64,000 nucleotides of DNA. Origin: Streptomyces sp. XY006 (lineage in GTDB: Bacteria > Actinomycetota > Actinomycetes > Streptomycetales > Streptomycetaceae). The first letter of the stretch is position 1. Each line of letters opens with the position of its first letter. A program made the translations under genes and the position numbers. Location: the NCBI RefSeq assembly GCF_002237655.1, contig NZ_NOKT01000024.1, positions 79,724 through 143,723 of the forward strand, read 5' to 3'. Of this stretch, positions 18,208-25,658 are shown one piece after another. Under the pieces are notes generated by a model. That model did not search any database. It had not been told where the DNA came from and saw only the letters and a list, made by a program, of their open reading frames with translations.

Positions 18208-18954
18208 TCACTTCTCGACGTAGCGCAGCGAGCGCAGGCCGCGCTCCATGTGCCAGTGCAGATAGGCGGACACCAGTCCGCTGCCCTCCCGGACGTGGCG
18301 CGCCTCGCACGCGTCGGCGGTCTCCCAGTCTCCCGTAAGCAGCGCGCCGAGGAGTTCCAGGGCCTGGGGCGAGGGTACGACGCTGCCGGGCACGCGGCAG
18401 TCCACGCAGACGGAACCGCCCGAGGCGACCGAGAAGAACCGGTTGGGGCCCGGCATCCCGCACTTCGCGCAGTCGCTGAAGGTCGGGGCGTAGCCGTTGA
18501 CGGCGAGGGAGCGGAGCAGGAACGCGTCGAGCACGAGGTGCGGCGCGTGCTCGCCCCGGGCGAGGGTGCGCAGGGCGCCGACGAGCAGCAGGTACTGCTG
18601 GACGGCCGGCTCGCCCTCGTGGTCGGTGAACCGCTCGGCGGTCTCCAGCATGGCGGTGCCGGCGGTGTACCGGGCGTAGTCGGTGACGATCCCGCCGCCG
18701 TAGGGCGCGATGGTCTCGCTCTGGGTGCACAGCGGCAGCCCGCGGCCGACCAGCTCGCTGCCCTTGGCGAAGAACTGCACGTCGACGTGGGAGAAGGGTT
18801 CGAGGCGCGCACCGAACTTCGACTTGGTCCGGCGCACGCCCCGGGCGACCGCGCGTACCCGGCCGTGACCGCGCGTGAGCAGCGTGATGATCCGGTCCGC
18901 CTCACCCAGCTTCTGGGTGCGCAGCACGATGCCGTCGTCGCGGAACAGACTCAT
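18208..18954 (-). CDS. recO: DNA repair protein RecO
   Basis: RecO helps load RecA at gaps in the RecFOR pathway. The 248-residue protein has an N-terminal OB fold (MSLFRDDGIVLRTQKLGEADRIITLLT, then GRVRAVARGVRRTKSKFGARLEPFS) and a helical C-terminal part with a zinc site of CAKCG (about 157) and CVDC (about 178). It is 34 bp upstream of uppS and 26 bp downstream of a small conserved gene, so all are likely co-transcribed. Confidence 0.95.
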   Translation of the reverse strand: MSLFRDDGIVLRTQKLGEADRIITLLTRGHGRVRAVARGVRRTKSKFGARLEPFSHVDVQFFAKGSELVGRGLPLCTQSETIAPYGGGIVTDYARYTAGTAMLETAERFTDHEGEPAVQQYLLLVGALRTLARGEHAPHLVLDAFLLRSLAVNGYAPTFSDCAKCGMPGPNRFFSVASGGSVCVDCRVPGSVVPSPQALELLGALLTGDWETADACEARHVREGSGLVSAYLHWHMERGLRSLRYVEK

Positions 18955-18980
18955 GGCGCCATTCTCGCAGGGTCAGTGCG

Positions 18981-19196
18981 TCAAGGGACCTCGCCCCTGC
19001 TGCGGGCGTTGGCGTACGCGGTCGCCGCGCGCAGCCGCTCGGCGGGGGTGGCGTGCCGGACGGCGCGGGGATCGGCGTCCCACTCCCTCCCGCCCCCGTA
19101 CGGCCGCAACTGCACATAGGGCCCCTCATGCCCCATGACGATGCCGATGCGTCCGCTGCGGGTGTCCACGACGTAGGCGCCGACGGGGGGCTTCAT
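18981..19196 (-). CDS. Small conserved protein, 71 aa
   Basis: This small soluble protein opens MKPPVGAYVVDTRSGRIGIV and continues GHEGPYVQLRPYGGGREWDADP, then ends in a helix (TPAERLRAATAYANARS). It resembles a family of about 70-residue streptomycete proteins seen from memory near regulators; the function is unknown. Beta-rich with a short C-terminal helix is the likely fold. Its ATG overlaps the TGA of the 68-aa gene upstream (ATGA), evidence that both are real and translationally coupled. It precedes recO by 26 bp. Confidence 0.75.
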   Translation of the reverse strand: MKPPVGAYVVDTRSGRIGIVMGHEGPYVQLRPYGGGREWDADPRAVRHATPAERLRAATAYANARSRGEVP

Positions 19197-19399
19197 CGCA
19201 CCACCGCCGCGGCCGGGCGGGCGGGCCGGAGGGAGGGCCGGGCCTGGTCCGTGAGCGGGCAGGGGGCTTTCCGCGCGAAACTCACCGGGGCGAGTCCCGA
19301 TGCCGGCCGGGACATTCCGGTCCTGGCGTTTTCCGCCCGCAATTCTTTCACCGCGTCCTCCGCTTCTTCGGCGCAGAGCGCCGAGTGTCGTGCCTCCAC
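19193..19399 (-). CDS. Small protein, 68 aa, coupled to the next gene
   Basis: This small gene starts with GTG at 19399, preceded by an unusually strong purine-rich site (GGAAGGAAGGGGAGG). The N-terminal 28 residues (MEARHSALCAEEAEDAVKEL...) predict an acidic helix; the rest is basic and Pro/Arg-rich without recognised domains. Its stop overlaps the start of the 71-aa gene. The two would be read from the AT-rich promoter near 19457. Function unknown; a two-component small-protein unit is possible. Confidence 0.6.
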   Translation of the reverse strand: MEARHSALCAEEAEDAVKELRAENARTGMSRPASGLAPVSFARKAPCPLTDQARPSLRPARPAAAVVR

Positions 19400-19525
19400 C
19401 GGCCTCCCCTTCCTTCCGGAGTTTCACTCTTCGCAATTTTTTGGTGACTCTCCGCGTCTATACTCGGGAAGGGTCTGTGTCGTACAACTGCGGCGCGGCA
19501 CAAAGGGGTTCGGCATGATCGAATC
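19400..19525. promoter_or_regulatory. AT-rich bidirectional promoter region
   Basis: This is one of the few low-GC stretches. TCTATACT (19457-19464) reads as TATACT, a good -10, rightward and TATAGA leftward; a leftward TTGTAC lies at 19482-19487. It separates the leftward small-gene/recO/uppS run from the rightward GNAT gene. A clear rightward -35 is not visible (only a T-run at 19437-19442). Confidence 0.45.
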
Positions 19526-19529
19526 GTGA
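19515..19529 (+). other. Four-codon mini-ORF overlapping the GNAT start
   Basis: ATG ATC GAA TCG TGA, preceded by AAAGGGG, ends on a TGA that overlaps the GTG start of the GNAT gene (GTGA). The GNAT gene itself has no good ribosome-binding site, so it may depend on termination-reinitiation from this mini-ORF. Confidence 0.35.
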
Positions 19530-20041
19530 ATACGACAGGGAGGCCGCCCGGGACAGCGCCGGAGCCGCGAGCGGACCGGGAATGGTCCCTGCGCGCCGCG
19601 GAACCGGCCGATGTGGAGGCGATAGCGGAACTGCGGGCGGTGGTGATGCGCCCGGATCTGGAAAGGCTGGGCCGCTACGACCCGGACCGGGTGCGCCGGC
19701 GCCTGCGGGACGGCTTCCGCCCCGAGCACACGTCGGTCGTCCTGGTGGCGGGCGCCTTCGCGGGCAGCGTCGCCCTGCGCCCGGCGGAGGAAGGCCACTG
19801 GCTGGAGCACTTCTACCTCGCGCCCGGCGTCCAGGGCCGGGGCCTCGGCTCGGCGGTGCTGCGTACGCTGCTGAGCGGGACGGACGCCACCGGTACCGCC
19901 GTCCGTCTCGACGTCCTGCGGGGCAGCCCGGCGCGCCGCCTCTACGAACGTCACGGCTTCCGGGTGGAGAGCGAGAACGCGACGGACGTCCTCATGCTCC
20001 GCCCCCCGGCGGGAGGCGGGGGTAATCCCCCGGCGGAATGA
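19526..20041 (+). CDS. GNAT-family N-acetyltransferase
   Basis: This 171-residue enzyme has a single GNAT domain after a Pro-rich lead. WSLRAAEPADVEAIAELRAV is the first strand-helix, FYLAPGVQGRGLGSAVL is motif A with the acetyl-CoA loop, and ARRLYERHGFRVESE is motif B. The substrate is unknown. The GTG at 19526 overlaps the stop of a four-codon mini-ORF. It is followed 49 bp later by a secreted hydrolase gene on the same strand. Confidence 0.85.
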   Translation: MNTTGRPPGTAPEPRADREWSLRAAEPADVEAIAELRAVVMRPDLERLGRYDPDRVRRRLRDGFRPEHTSVVLVAGAFAGSVALRPAEEGHWLEHFYLAPGVQGRGLGSAVLRTLLSGTDATGTAVRLDVLRGSPARRLYERHGFRVESENATDVLMLRPPAGGGGNPPAE

Positions 20042-20090
20042 GGGAGTTGCCCGGATGTGGGGTGGAGCCGGGGCGCGTCAGGATCGGCTC

Positions 20091-21572
20091 ATGGACTGGA
20101 AACAGATCACGCGTCACGCCTCACTCGCCGCGGCCTCGGCGGTGCTGCTCTCCCTCGCCGTCCCGCTGACCGCGTCCGCCGGCAGCGCCGAGCCGCTCAC
20201 CTGGTCCGCCTGCTCCGGCGACGGCCTCGACCCCAGACAGCAGTGCGCCACCGTCGAAGTCCCCATGGACTATTCCGACCCGGACGGGCGGACCATCGAG
20301 ATCGCCGTCTCCCGCATTCCGAGCGAGAAGCCCTCCGCCCGCCGCGGCGCGCTGTTCCTCATCCCCGGCGGCCCGGGCGGGGACAGCCTCTCCGACCCCT
20401 CCGGCAAGGGGCAGAAGCTGCCGCGGAAGGTGCGCGAGGCCTACGACCTCATCGGCTTCGCGCCGCGCGGCATGGCGCCCTCCACCGCCGTCGACTGCAA
20501 GCTCGACCCCGCCGACCTCAGCCGGACCAAGCTGCTGCCCTGGCCCGGCCCTGACGGTTCCGTCGCCGGGAACATGGCCACCGCCCGGCGCATGGCCGAG
20601 GCCTGCGGCCGCAACGGCGGTGAGCTGATCCGGCACATCAGCACCGCCAACGAGGCACGCGACCTCGACCGCGTCCGGGCCGCGCTCGGAGAGCCGAAGA
20701 TCTCCGCGTGGGGCGTCTCGTACGGCACGTACGTCGGCGCCGTCTACCGCCAGTTGTTCCCGCACCGCACCGACCGCATCGTGCTGGACAGCAACAACGA
20801 CCCCGACCCCACCCGGGTGACCCGCGGCTGGCTCGCCGCCTTCGAGCGGGGCGTGGAGGACAACTTCCCCGAGTTCGCCGCCTGGGCGTCGCGCCCCGGG
20901 AATCCGTACCGGCTGGCCGATTCCGCCGCCGGGGTGCGCTCCGGCTTCCTGCGCCTGGCCGCGCGGCTGGACCGCGAGCCGCTGCCCTGGCCCGGCGCCG
21001 ACCCGGAGCGGCTGGACGGCACCGTGCTCCGCCAGACCATGCTGAGCAGCCTCTACGACCCCGACGACTATCCGGTCCTGGCCCGGACGATCCTGGCCGC
21101 CCGCAAGGGCACCGTGCCGCCCGTGCCCGAGTCCCCGCCCGAGCCGGTCCTGCAGAACGTCGCCGCGGTCGGGATCGGCACCATCTGCAACGACGTCGAC
21201 TGGCCCGACTCGGCCGCCGCCTACCAGGGGGACGTCGACGAGAGCCGGGCGCGGTTCCCGCTGACGGCGGGCATGCCGCGCGGGCCGATGGCGTGCGCCG
21301 CCCTGCCGTACGAGCCGAGGGAACCGGCCGTGCGGATCACCGCCCGCGGGCCGTCCAACGTGCTGCTCGTGCAGAACGAGCGGGATGTCGCGACCCCGCT
21401 CAGCGGCGCCCTGAGGCTGCGCCGGGCACTCGGCGACCGGGCCGTGATGGTCACCGTGAACTCCACGGGCCACGACGCCTACCTCGCCAACGGCAACGCC
21501 TGCGGCGACCGGGCCGTCTCCCGCTTCCTCGCCACCGGCGAGCGGCCCGGGTCCGACCTGTACTGCGCGTGA
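20091..21572 (+). CDS. Secreted alpha/beta-hydrolase, tripeptidyl aminopeptidase-like
   Basis: This 493-residue exported hydrolase has a signal peptide of about 30 residues (SLAAASAVLLSLAVPLTASAGS). The PGGPGG oxyanion segment lies near 97, the nucleophile elbow WGVSYGTY near 208, the catalytic Asp region LLVQNERDVATPL near 430 and the His in NSTGHDAYL near 463; this is the SAP/S33 tripeptidyl-peptidase family C-terminal pattern. The usual DPRG loop reads FAPRGMAPST here, an Asp-to-Ala change. It would trim peptides outside the cell. ATG 20091 follows an AGGAT site. Confidence 0.85.
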   Translation: MDWKQITRHASLAAASAVLLSLAVPLTASAGSAEPLTWSACSGDGLDPRQQCATVEVPMDYSDPDGRTIEIAVSRIPSEKPSARRGALFLIPGGPGGDSLSDPSGKGQKLPRKVREAYDLIGFAPRGMAPSTAVDCKLDPADLSRTKLLPWPGPDGSVAGNMATARRMAEACGRNGGELIRHISTANEARDLDRVRAALGEPKISAWGVSYGTYVGAVYRQLFPHRTDRIVLDSNNDPDPTRVTRGWLAAFERGVEDNFPEFAAWASRPGNPYRLADSAAGVRSGFLRLAARLDREPLPWPGADPERLDGTVLRQTMLSSLYDPDDYPVLARTILAARKGTVPPVPESPPEPVLQNVAAVGIGTICNDVDWPDSAAAYQGDVDESRARFPLTAGMPRGPMACAALPYEPREPAVRITARGPSNVLLVQNERDVATPLSGALRLRRALGDRAVMVTVNSTGHDAYLANGNACGDRAVSRFLATGERPGSDLYCA

Positions 21573-21597
21573 CGTCGTCAGCGGGAGGCCGGGCGGC

Positions 21598-22047
21598 TCA
21601 CCCCCGGCCGAAGCGGAGGACGTACCGCCGCTGCCAGGGCGTCTCCACCGCCCGCCGGTCGTAGTGCCGCCGGACGTACGCCACCGCCTCAGGGGCGGGT
21701 ACGCCGTCCAGCACCGCGAGGCAGGCCAGGGCCGTGCCGGTCCGGCCGCGTCCGCCCCCGCAGGCGATCTCCACCCGTTCCCCGGCGGCCCGCTCCCACG
21801 CCACGGCCAGGACCGCGCGGGCGGCCGCCGTATCCGCCGGGAGCCGGAAGTCGGGCCAGCGGATCCACTCCGACTCCCAGGGCACCCCGGGCGGCCGGCG
21901 GCCCAGCAGATAGACGCCGTAGGAGGGGTGGGGCGCGGTGGGGTCGAGGGGGTGGCGCAGGCCCCGGCCGCGCACCGACCGGCCGGAGGGCAGATGCAGG
22001 ACACCGGCGTCTCGCTCGCTCCACAGGTCGCTCACGCCCGCCATCAT
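21598..22047 (-). CDS. Small protein-tyrosine/dual-specificity phosphatase-like protein
   Basis: This 149-residue protein carries a complete PTP signature: Cys96 and Arg102 in ACGGGRGRTGTAL (C-x5-R-T/S), and a WPD-loop Asp66 in WIRWPDFRLP. The core lacks other domains. It could dephosphorylate phosphotyrosine or a phosphosugar. It starts at 22047 with two Met in a row (22044 is the other option). It is transcribed leftward, convergent with the hydrolase gene and 30 bp after the GntR gene, with which it may share a transcript. Confidence 0.8.
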   Translation of the reverse strand: MMAGVSDLWSERDAGVLHLPSGRSVRGRGLRHPLDPTAPHPSYGVYLLGRRPPGVPWESEWIRWPDFRLPADTAAARAVLAVAWERAAGERVEIACGGGRGRTGTALACLAVLDGVPAPEAVAYVRRHYDRRAVETPWQRRYVLRFGRG

Positions 22048-22077
22048 GCCCCGTGACCGCCGCGCGGGCGGGGGGAT

Positions 22078-22809
22078 TCAGCCCACGCCCCGCGACGCCT
22101 CGGCCGCCCGTGCCTCGATGCCCCGGAAGTGCACGGCCATGGCGCGCTGCGCGCCCTCCGCGTCACGGGCGCGCAGGGCGGTGACGATGTCGCGGTGGCG
22201 GCGGGCGGTGATCCCGGGCGGGGGGTCGTAGGGCCGGCCGCGGGCGCCGGAGACCCGCCGGAAGACCGTCCAGAAGGCGGCGAGGAGCTGTGGGACGAGG
22301 TCGTTGCCGAGGGACGCGTAGAGCACCTCGTGGAACTCGCGGTCGAGATCCGGGAAGGAGCGGTCCGCGCGGCCGTCGTCCTTCCCGGCGCCCGTTCCGG
22401 CGGCGGCCTCCATCCTGGCCACCACCTCCTCCAGCTTTTCCAGTTCCGCCTCCGTGACCGTCGTGGCCACCCGGCGGATCAGGCCCACCTCCAGCACCTC
22501 GCGGACCTGGAGGATCTCGGCGAGGGCGCCCGGGTCGTCCTCGTGGCGGGCCAGGGTGCGGAAGGTGAGGCCGTCGACGAGGGGGGTGAGCGAGGCCCGG
22601 CCGACATAGGTGCCGTAGCCGTGCCTGATCTCCACGATGTCGAGGGCCTGGAGGGCCTTGAGCGCCTCGCGGACGGAGTTGCGGCTGACGCCGAGGGCCT
22701 CCGTCAGCTCGGCCTCGGTGGGCAGCGGGGCCCCGGCGGTGAGTCTGCGGTCGAGGATGAGCTGGACGACCTCGCGCTGTATCCGGCTGGTCCTGGGCTC
22801 CTCGGCCAT
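22078..22809 (-). CDS. FadR-subfamily GntR regulator (NanR-like position)
   Basis: This 243-residue regulator has an N-terminal GntR winged helix (RIQREVVQLILDRRLTAGAP, PTEAELTEALGVSRNSVREA) and a C-terminal FCD helical ligand domain (about 85-235) with LQVREVLEVGLIRRVA, DREFHEVLY and RRHRDIVTALRARD; the metal/ligand residues of FCD proteins lie in these helices. E. coli NanR, the sialic-acid repressor, is of the same subfamily. It is divergent from the ABC importer and lyase genes, the expected place for their regulator. Start ATG 22809; 22818 is an alternative. Confidence 0.88.
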   Translation of the reverse strand: MAEEPRTSRIQREVVQLILDRRLTAGAPLPTEAELTEALGVSRNSVREALKALQALDIVEIRHGYGTYVGRASLTPLVDGLTFRTLARHEDDPGALAEILQVREVLEVGLIRRVATTVTEAELEKLEEVVARMEAAAGTGAGKDDGRADRSFPDLDREFHEVLYASLGNDLVPQLLAAFWTVFRRVSGARGRPYDPPPGITARRHRDIVTALRARDAEGAQRAMAVHFRGIEARAAEASRGVG

Positions 22810-22956
22810 GCGCCGCATCGTACGCGCCCCGGACATCCCACGTCCCACCTCCGGCGCCACCGGGTGCGACAACGGGGCCGACAGAGAGTCAACTCGCGCC
22901 ACTCTTCCGCGCCATTGGTGCGACCTCTGACGGATGGGCCATTCGTGTGCGAGCCC

Positions 22957-22985
22957 TTGACCGGCCCCACGGCCCCTCCTATGGT
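22957..22985 (+). promoter_or_regulatory. Promoter of the ABC transporter/lyase operon
   Basis: TTGACC (22957-22962) and TATGGT (22980-22985) are separated by exactly 17 bases, a good sigma-70-like match for Streptomyces. Transcription would start near 22992, leaving a leader of about 68 bases before the GTG at 23060. The repeated element GGTGCGAC (22863 and 22917) upstream could serve the divergent GntR regulator. Confidence 0.6.
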
Positions 22986-23059
22986 CGCGCTGACCGCAGG
23001 ACGTAGGACGTCGTATCTCCTCAGCCAGTCCCTTCCCCCCAGACCTCGCTGGAGGACCC

Positions 23060-24691
23060 GTGCGCGACGTGACCCCCGACGTGCCGGCGCCGCACCGCCG
23101 GTCGTTCCTGAAGTACACCGGCGCGCTGGGCGCGGCAGCCGCCGTCTCCGCGTCGCTGTCGGCCTGTTCGTCCGGGCCAGAGTCCACGAACGACACCGGC
23201 GAGGGCGGCAGCGGGGCGAACCGGACGCTGACGGCGGTGATCGGCTACGGCAACGACGGCAGCTGGGACCCCACCCAGACGGCCTCCGCGTTCTGCATGG
23301 CCGCCAACCACCACATCTACGAGGGGCTGCTGGACACGGACCCGATCTCCCGCGAGCCGTACGCGGCCCTGGCGACCGAGGTGCCGAAGGACCCGCGCGC
23401 CACGTCCTGGAGGTTCACCCTGCGGGACGGCGCGACGTTCCACGACGGCAGGCCCGTCACCGCCGACGACGTGGTCTTCGTCTTCGACCGGATCCTCGAC
23501 CCGGACACCCAGACCCTCGCCAAGGGCTTCTTCGCGAGCTGGCTGAAGGAGGTCCGCAGGATCGACGCACGACAGGTCGAGCTGGTGCTCAAGTTCCCCT
23601 TCCCGGACGGGCTCTCGCGGCTGACCCTCGCCAAGATCATGCCGAGGCACGTCTTCGGACGGCCCGGCGGCTGGGACGACGCCATCAAGGGCAAGGCGGT
23701 CGGCTCGGGCCCCTACCGGCAGACCGCGCACCACCCGAAGTCGAACACGACCTTCGAGGCGTTCGACGCCTACAACGGCCCGCGCAAGCCCGCCTTCAAG
23801 AAGATGAACTGGCTGACGATCGTGGACGCGGCCCCCCGGGTCGCGAAGATCTCCGGGTCGAGCGCGGGCGCGCAGATCGCGGACAACATCCCGTACGCCA
23901 ACATCGGCCAACTGGAGGGCAGCGGGCTCACGGTCGCCGGCGGGGCCGGGATGAACAACCTGTTCCTGATGTTCAACACCGCGCACAAGCCCTTCGACGA
24001 CGTCCGGGTGCGCCAGGCCCTGCACTACGCCATCGACACCGGGAAGATGGTGGAGGTCGCCCTCAAGGGCCACGGCACACCGGCCAGTTCCTTCCTCGAC
24101 GAGAGCAACCCCTCCTACCGCCGCGCCACAACCGTCTACGACCACGACCCGGACCGGGCGAAGGCGCTGCTGAAGGAGGCCGGGGTCAAGGGCCTGAGCG
24201 TCGACATCCTGGCGGTGAACGTCAGCTGGATCGTCGACTGCCTGCCGACGATCAAGGCGTCCTGGGACGCGATCGGCGTGCGCACGACCCTGTCCCCGCA
24301 GGAGACCACGGCCGTGTTCACGAAGCTGGACCAGAAGCAGGACTACCAGGTCGTGGCCGCCGCCTCGAACCCCAACCAGTTCGGCCTCGACGCCGACCTG
24401 ATCATGCACTACAACCACGGCCCCGGGAACCTGTGGATGCAGTACACCCGGTGGGCCTCCGACCCCGTCGCCAGGCAGCTCTTCAAGGACATGGACCGGG
24501 CGACCCGGGAGCCGGACCCCGAGAAGAAGAAGGCGATGGTCCAGGACTACATCGACGTCGTCGCCGAACAGGCCGTGCTCTACCCGGTCGTCCACAACGA
24601 GCTGATGACCGCCTGGGACCCGAGGCGGCTCAGCGGCATAAGGGCCCAGCCCTACCCGGGCATCAACCTCCTCCGGGCCAAGTGGGCCTGA
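23060..24691 (+). CDS. Tat-exported ABC substrate-binding lipoprotein, DppA/OppA family
   Basis: This 543-residue extracytoplasmic receptor has an N-terminus PHRRSFLKYTGALGAAAAV, a twin-arginine signal (RRSFLK), ending in the lipobox LSAC near Cys37. SBP_bac_5 features follow: YEGLLDTDP, WRFTLRDGATFHDGRPVTADDV near 120, and VRVRQALHYAID near 320. These receptors bind peptides, nickel or sugars; the sialic-acid binding SatA type is in the same family. The lyase and sialidase context suggests a sugar acid. GTG start with GGAGGA upstream. First gene of a five-gene operon. Confidence 0.88.
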   Translation: MRDVTPDVPAPHRRSFLKYTGALGAAAAVSASLSACSSGPESTNDTGEGGSGANRTLTAVIGYGNDGSWDPTQTASAFCMAANHHIYEGLLDTDPISREPYAALATEVPKDPRATSWRFTLRDGATFHDGRPVTADDVVFVFDRILDPDTQTLAKGFFASWLKEVRRIDARQVELVLKFPFPDGLSRLTLAKIMPRHVFGRPGGWDDAIKGKAVGSGPYRQTAHHPKSNTTFEAFDAYNGPRKPAFKKMNWLTIVDAAPRVAKISGSSAGAQIADNIPYANIGQLEGSGLTVAGGAGMNNLFLMFNTAHKPFDDVRVRQALHYAIDTGKMVEVALKGHGTPASSFLDESNPSYRRATTVYDHDPDRAKALLKEAGVKGLSVDILAVNVSWIVDCLPTIKASWDAIGVRTTLSPQETTAVFTKLDQKQDYQVVAAASNPNQFGLDADLIMHYNHGPGNLWMQYTRWASDPVARQLFKDMDRATREPDPEKKKAMVQDYIDVVAEQAVLYPVVHNELMTAWDPRRLSGIRAQPYPGINLLRAKWA

Positions 24692-24695
24692 CGGC

Positions 24696-25658
24696 ATGAC
24701 GGCCGTCCTGCGGATCCTGCTGCGCCGCGTCGCCCTGCTCGTGCCGCTGACGCTCGGCATCGTGCTGTTCGTCTTCCTGGTGATGCGGTTCTCGGACGTC
24801 GACCCGGCGTCCGCGTTCTTCCAGGGCGCCAACCCGACCCCGCGGCAACTGCACGACTTCCGCGAGGAACACGGCCTGCTCGACCCGCTGCCCGTGCGCT
24901 ACGCCGCCTTCGTCGCCGACCTGCTCCACGGCGACCTGGGCACCAGCGCGCTGACCCGGGCACCGGTGATCGACCAGGTCATGACCGCCCTGCCGCTCAC
25001 CCTCCAGCTCACCTTCCTCGGCCTCGGCATCGCGGTCGTCGCGGCCCTGCTGGGCGGCGTCACGGCGGCGATCCACCGGGACCGGCTGCCCGACCAGCTC
25101 ATCCGGGTCGTGTCGCTCACCGGGGTCGCCGCTCCCGGCTTCTGGCTGGCGCTGCTGATGATCCAGTACCTGGCGGTCGACCTGGGCTGGTTCCCGACCG
25201 GCGGGTACGTCAACCCGGCCGACTCCTTCACCGGCTGGCTGCGGACGATGACCCTGCCGGCGTTGGCGCTGTCGCTGCCGGTGGCGGCGCAGCTGACCCG
25301 GATCGTGCGCACGGCCGTGGTGGAAGAACTGGACAAGGACTACGTGCGCACGGCGGTCGGCAGCGGGCTGCCGCCCCGGGTGGTGGTCGGGCGGAACGTC
25401 CTGCGGAACGCCCTGATCAACCCCCTCACCGTGCTCGGTCTGCGCGTCGGCTACCTGCTGGGCGGCGCGGTCGTCATCGAGACGATCTTCTCGCTGCCCG
25501 GCATGGGCAAGCTGATGATCGACGCCGTGAAGAACGGCGACCCGGCCGTCGTCCAGGGTGTCGTGCTGACCACGGCGGCCGGGTTCGTGGTGGTCAACCT
25601 CGTCATCGACGTCCTGTACCTGCTGGTCAACCCGCGACTGAGGGATGCGACCACATGA
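24696..25658 (+). CDS. ABC transporter permease, DppB type
   Basis: This 320-residue inner-membrane permease has six helices, starting LRRVALLVPLTLGIVLFVFLV. The cytoplasmic EAA loop is seen as DYVRTAVGSGLPPRVVVGRNVLRNAL, and the conserved ending SLPGMGKLMIDAVKNGDPAVVQG is present. It pairs with the permease half of the next gene. Its TGA overlaps the ATG of that gene (ATGA). It begins four bases after the substrate-binding protein gene. Confidence 0.92.
   Translation: MTAVLRILLRRVALLVPLTLGIVLFVFLVMRFSDVDPASAFFQGANPTPRQLHDFREEHGLLDPLPVRYAAFVADLLHGDLGTSALTRAPVIDQVMTALPLTLQLTFLGLGIAVVAALLGGVTAAIHRDRLPDQLIRVVSLTGVAAPGFWLALLMIQYLAVDLGWFPTGGYVNPADSFTGWLRTMTLPALALSLPVAAQLTRIVRTAVVEELDKDYVRTAVGSGLPPRVVVGRNVLRNALINPLTVLGLRVGYLLGGAVVIETIFSLPGMGKLMIDAVKNGDPAVVQGVVLTTAAGFVVVNLVIDVLYLLVNPRLRDATT

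Noticed and set aside
18174..18905. uppS frame extending through recO
   Set aside because: Thr/Ser/Arg-rich shadow of recO; uppS has a clear ribosome-binding site at its own ATG.
20450..20510. Missing Asp in the DPRG-type loop of the secreted hydrolase as sign of inactivity
   Set aside because: That Asp is structural rather than catalytic; Ser, Asp and His of the triad all appear present.
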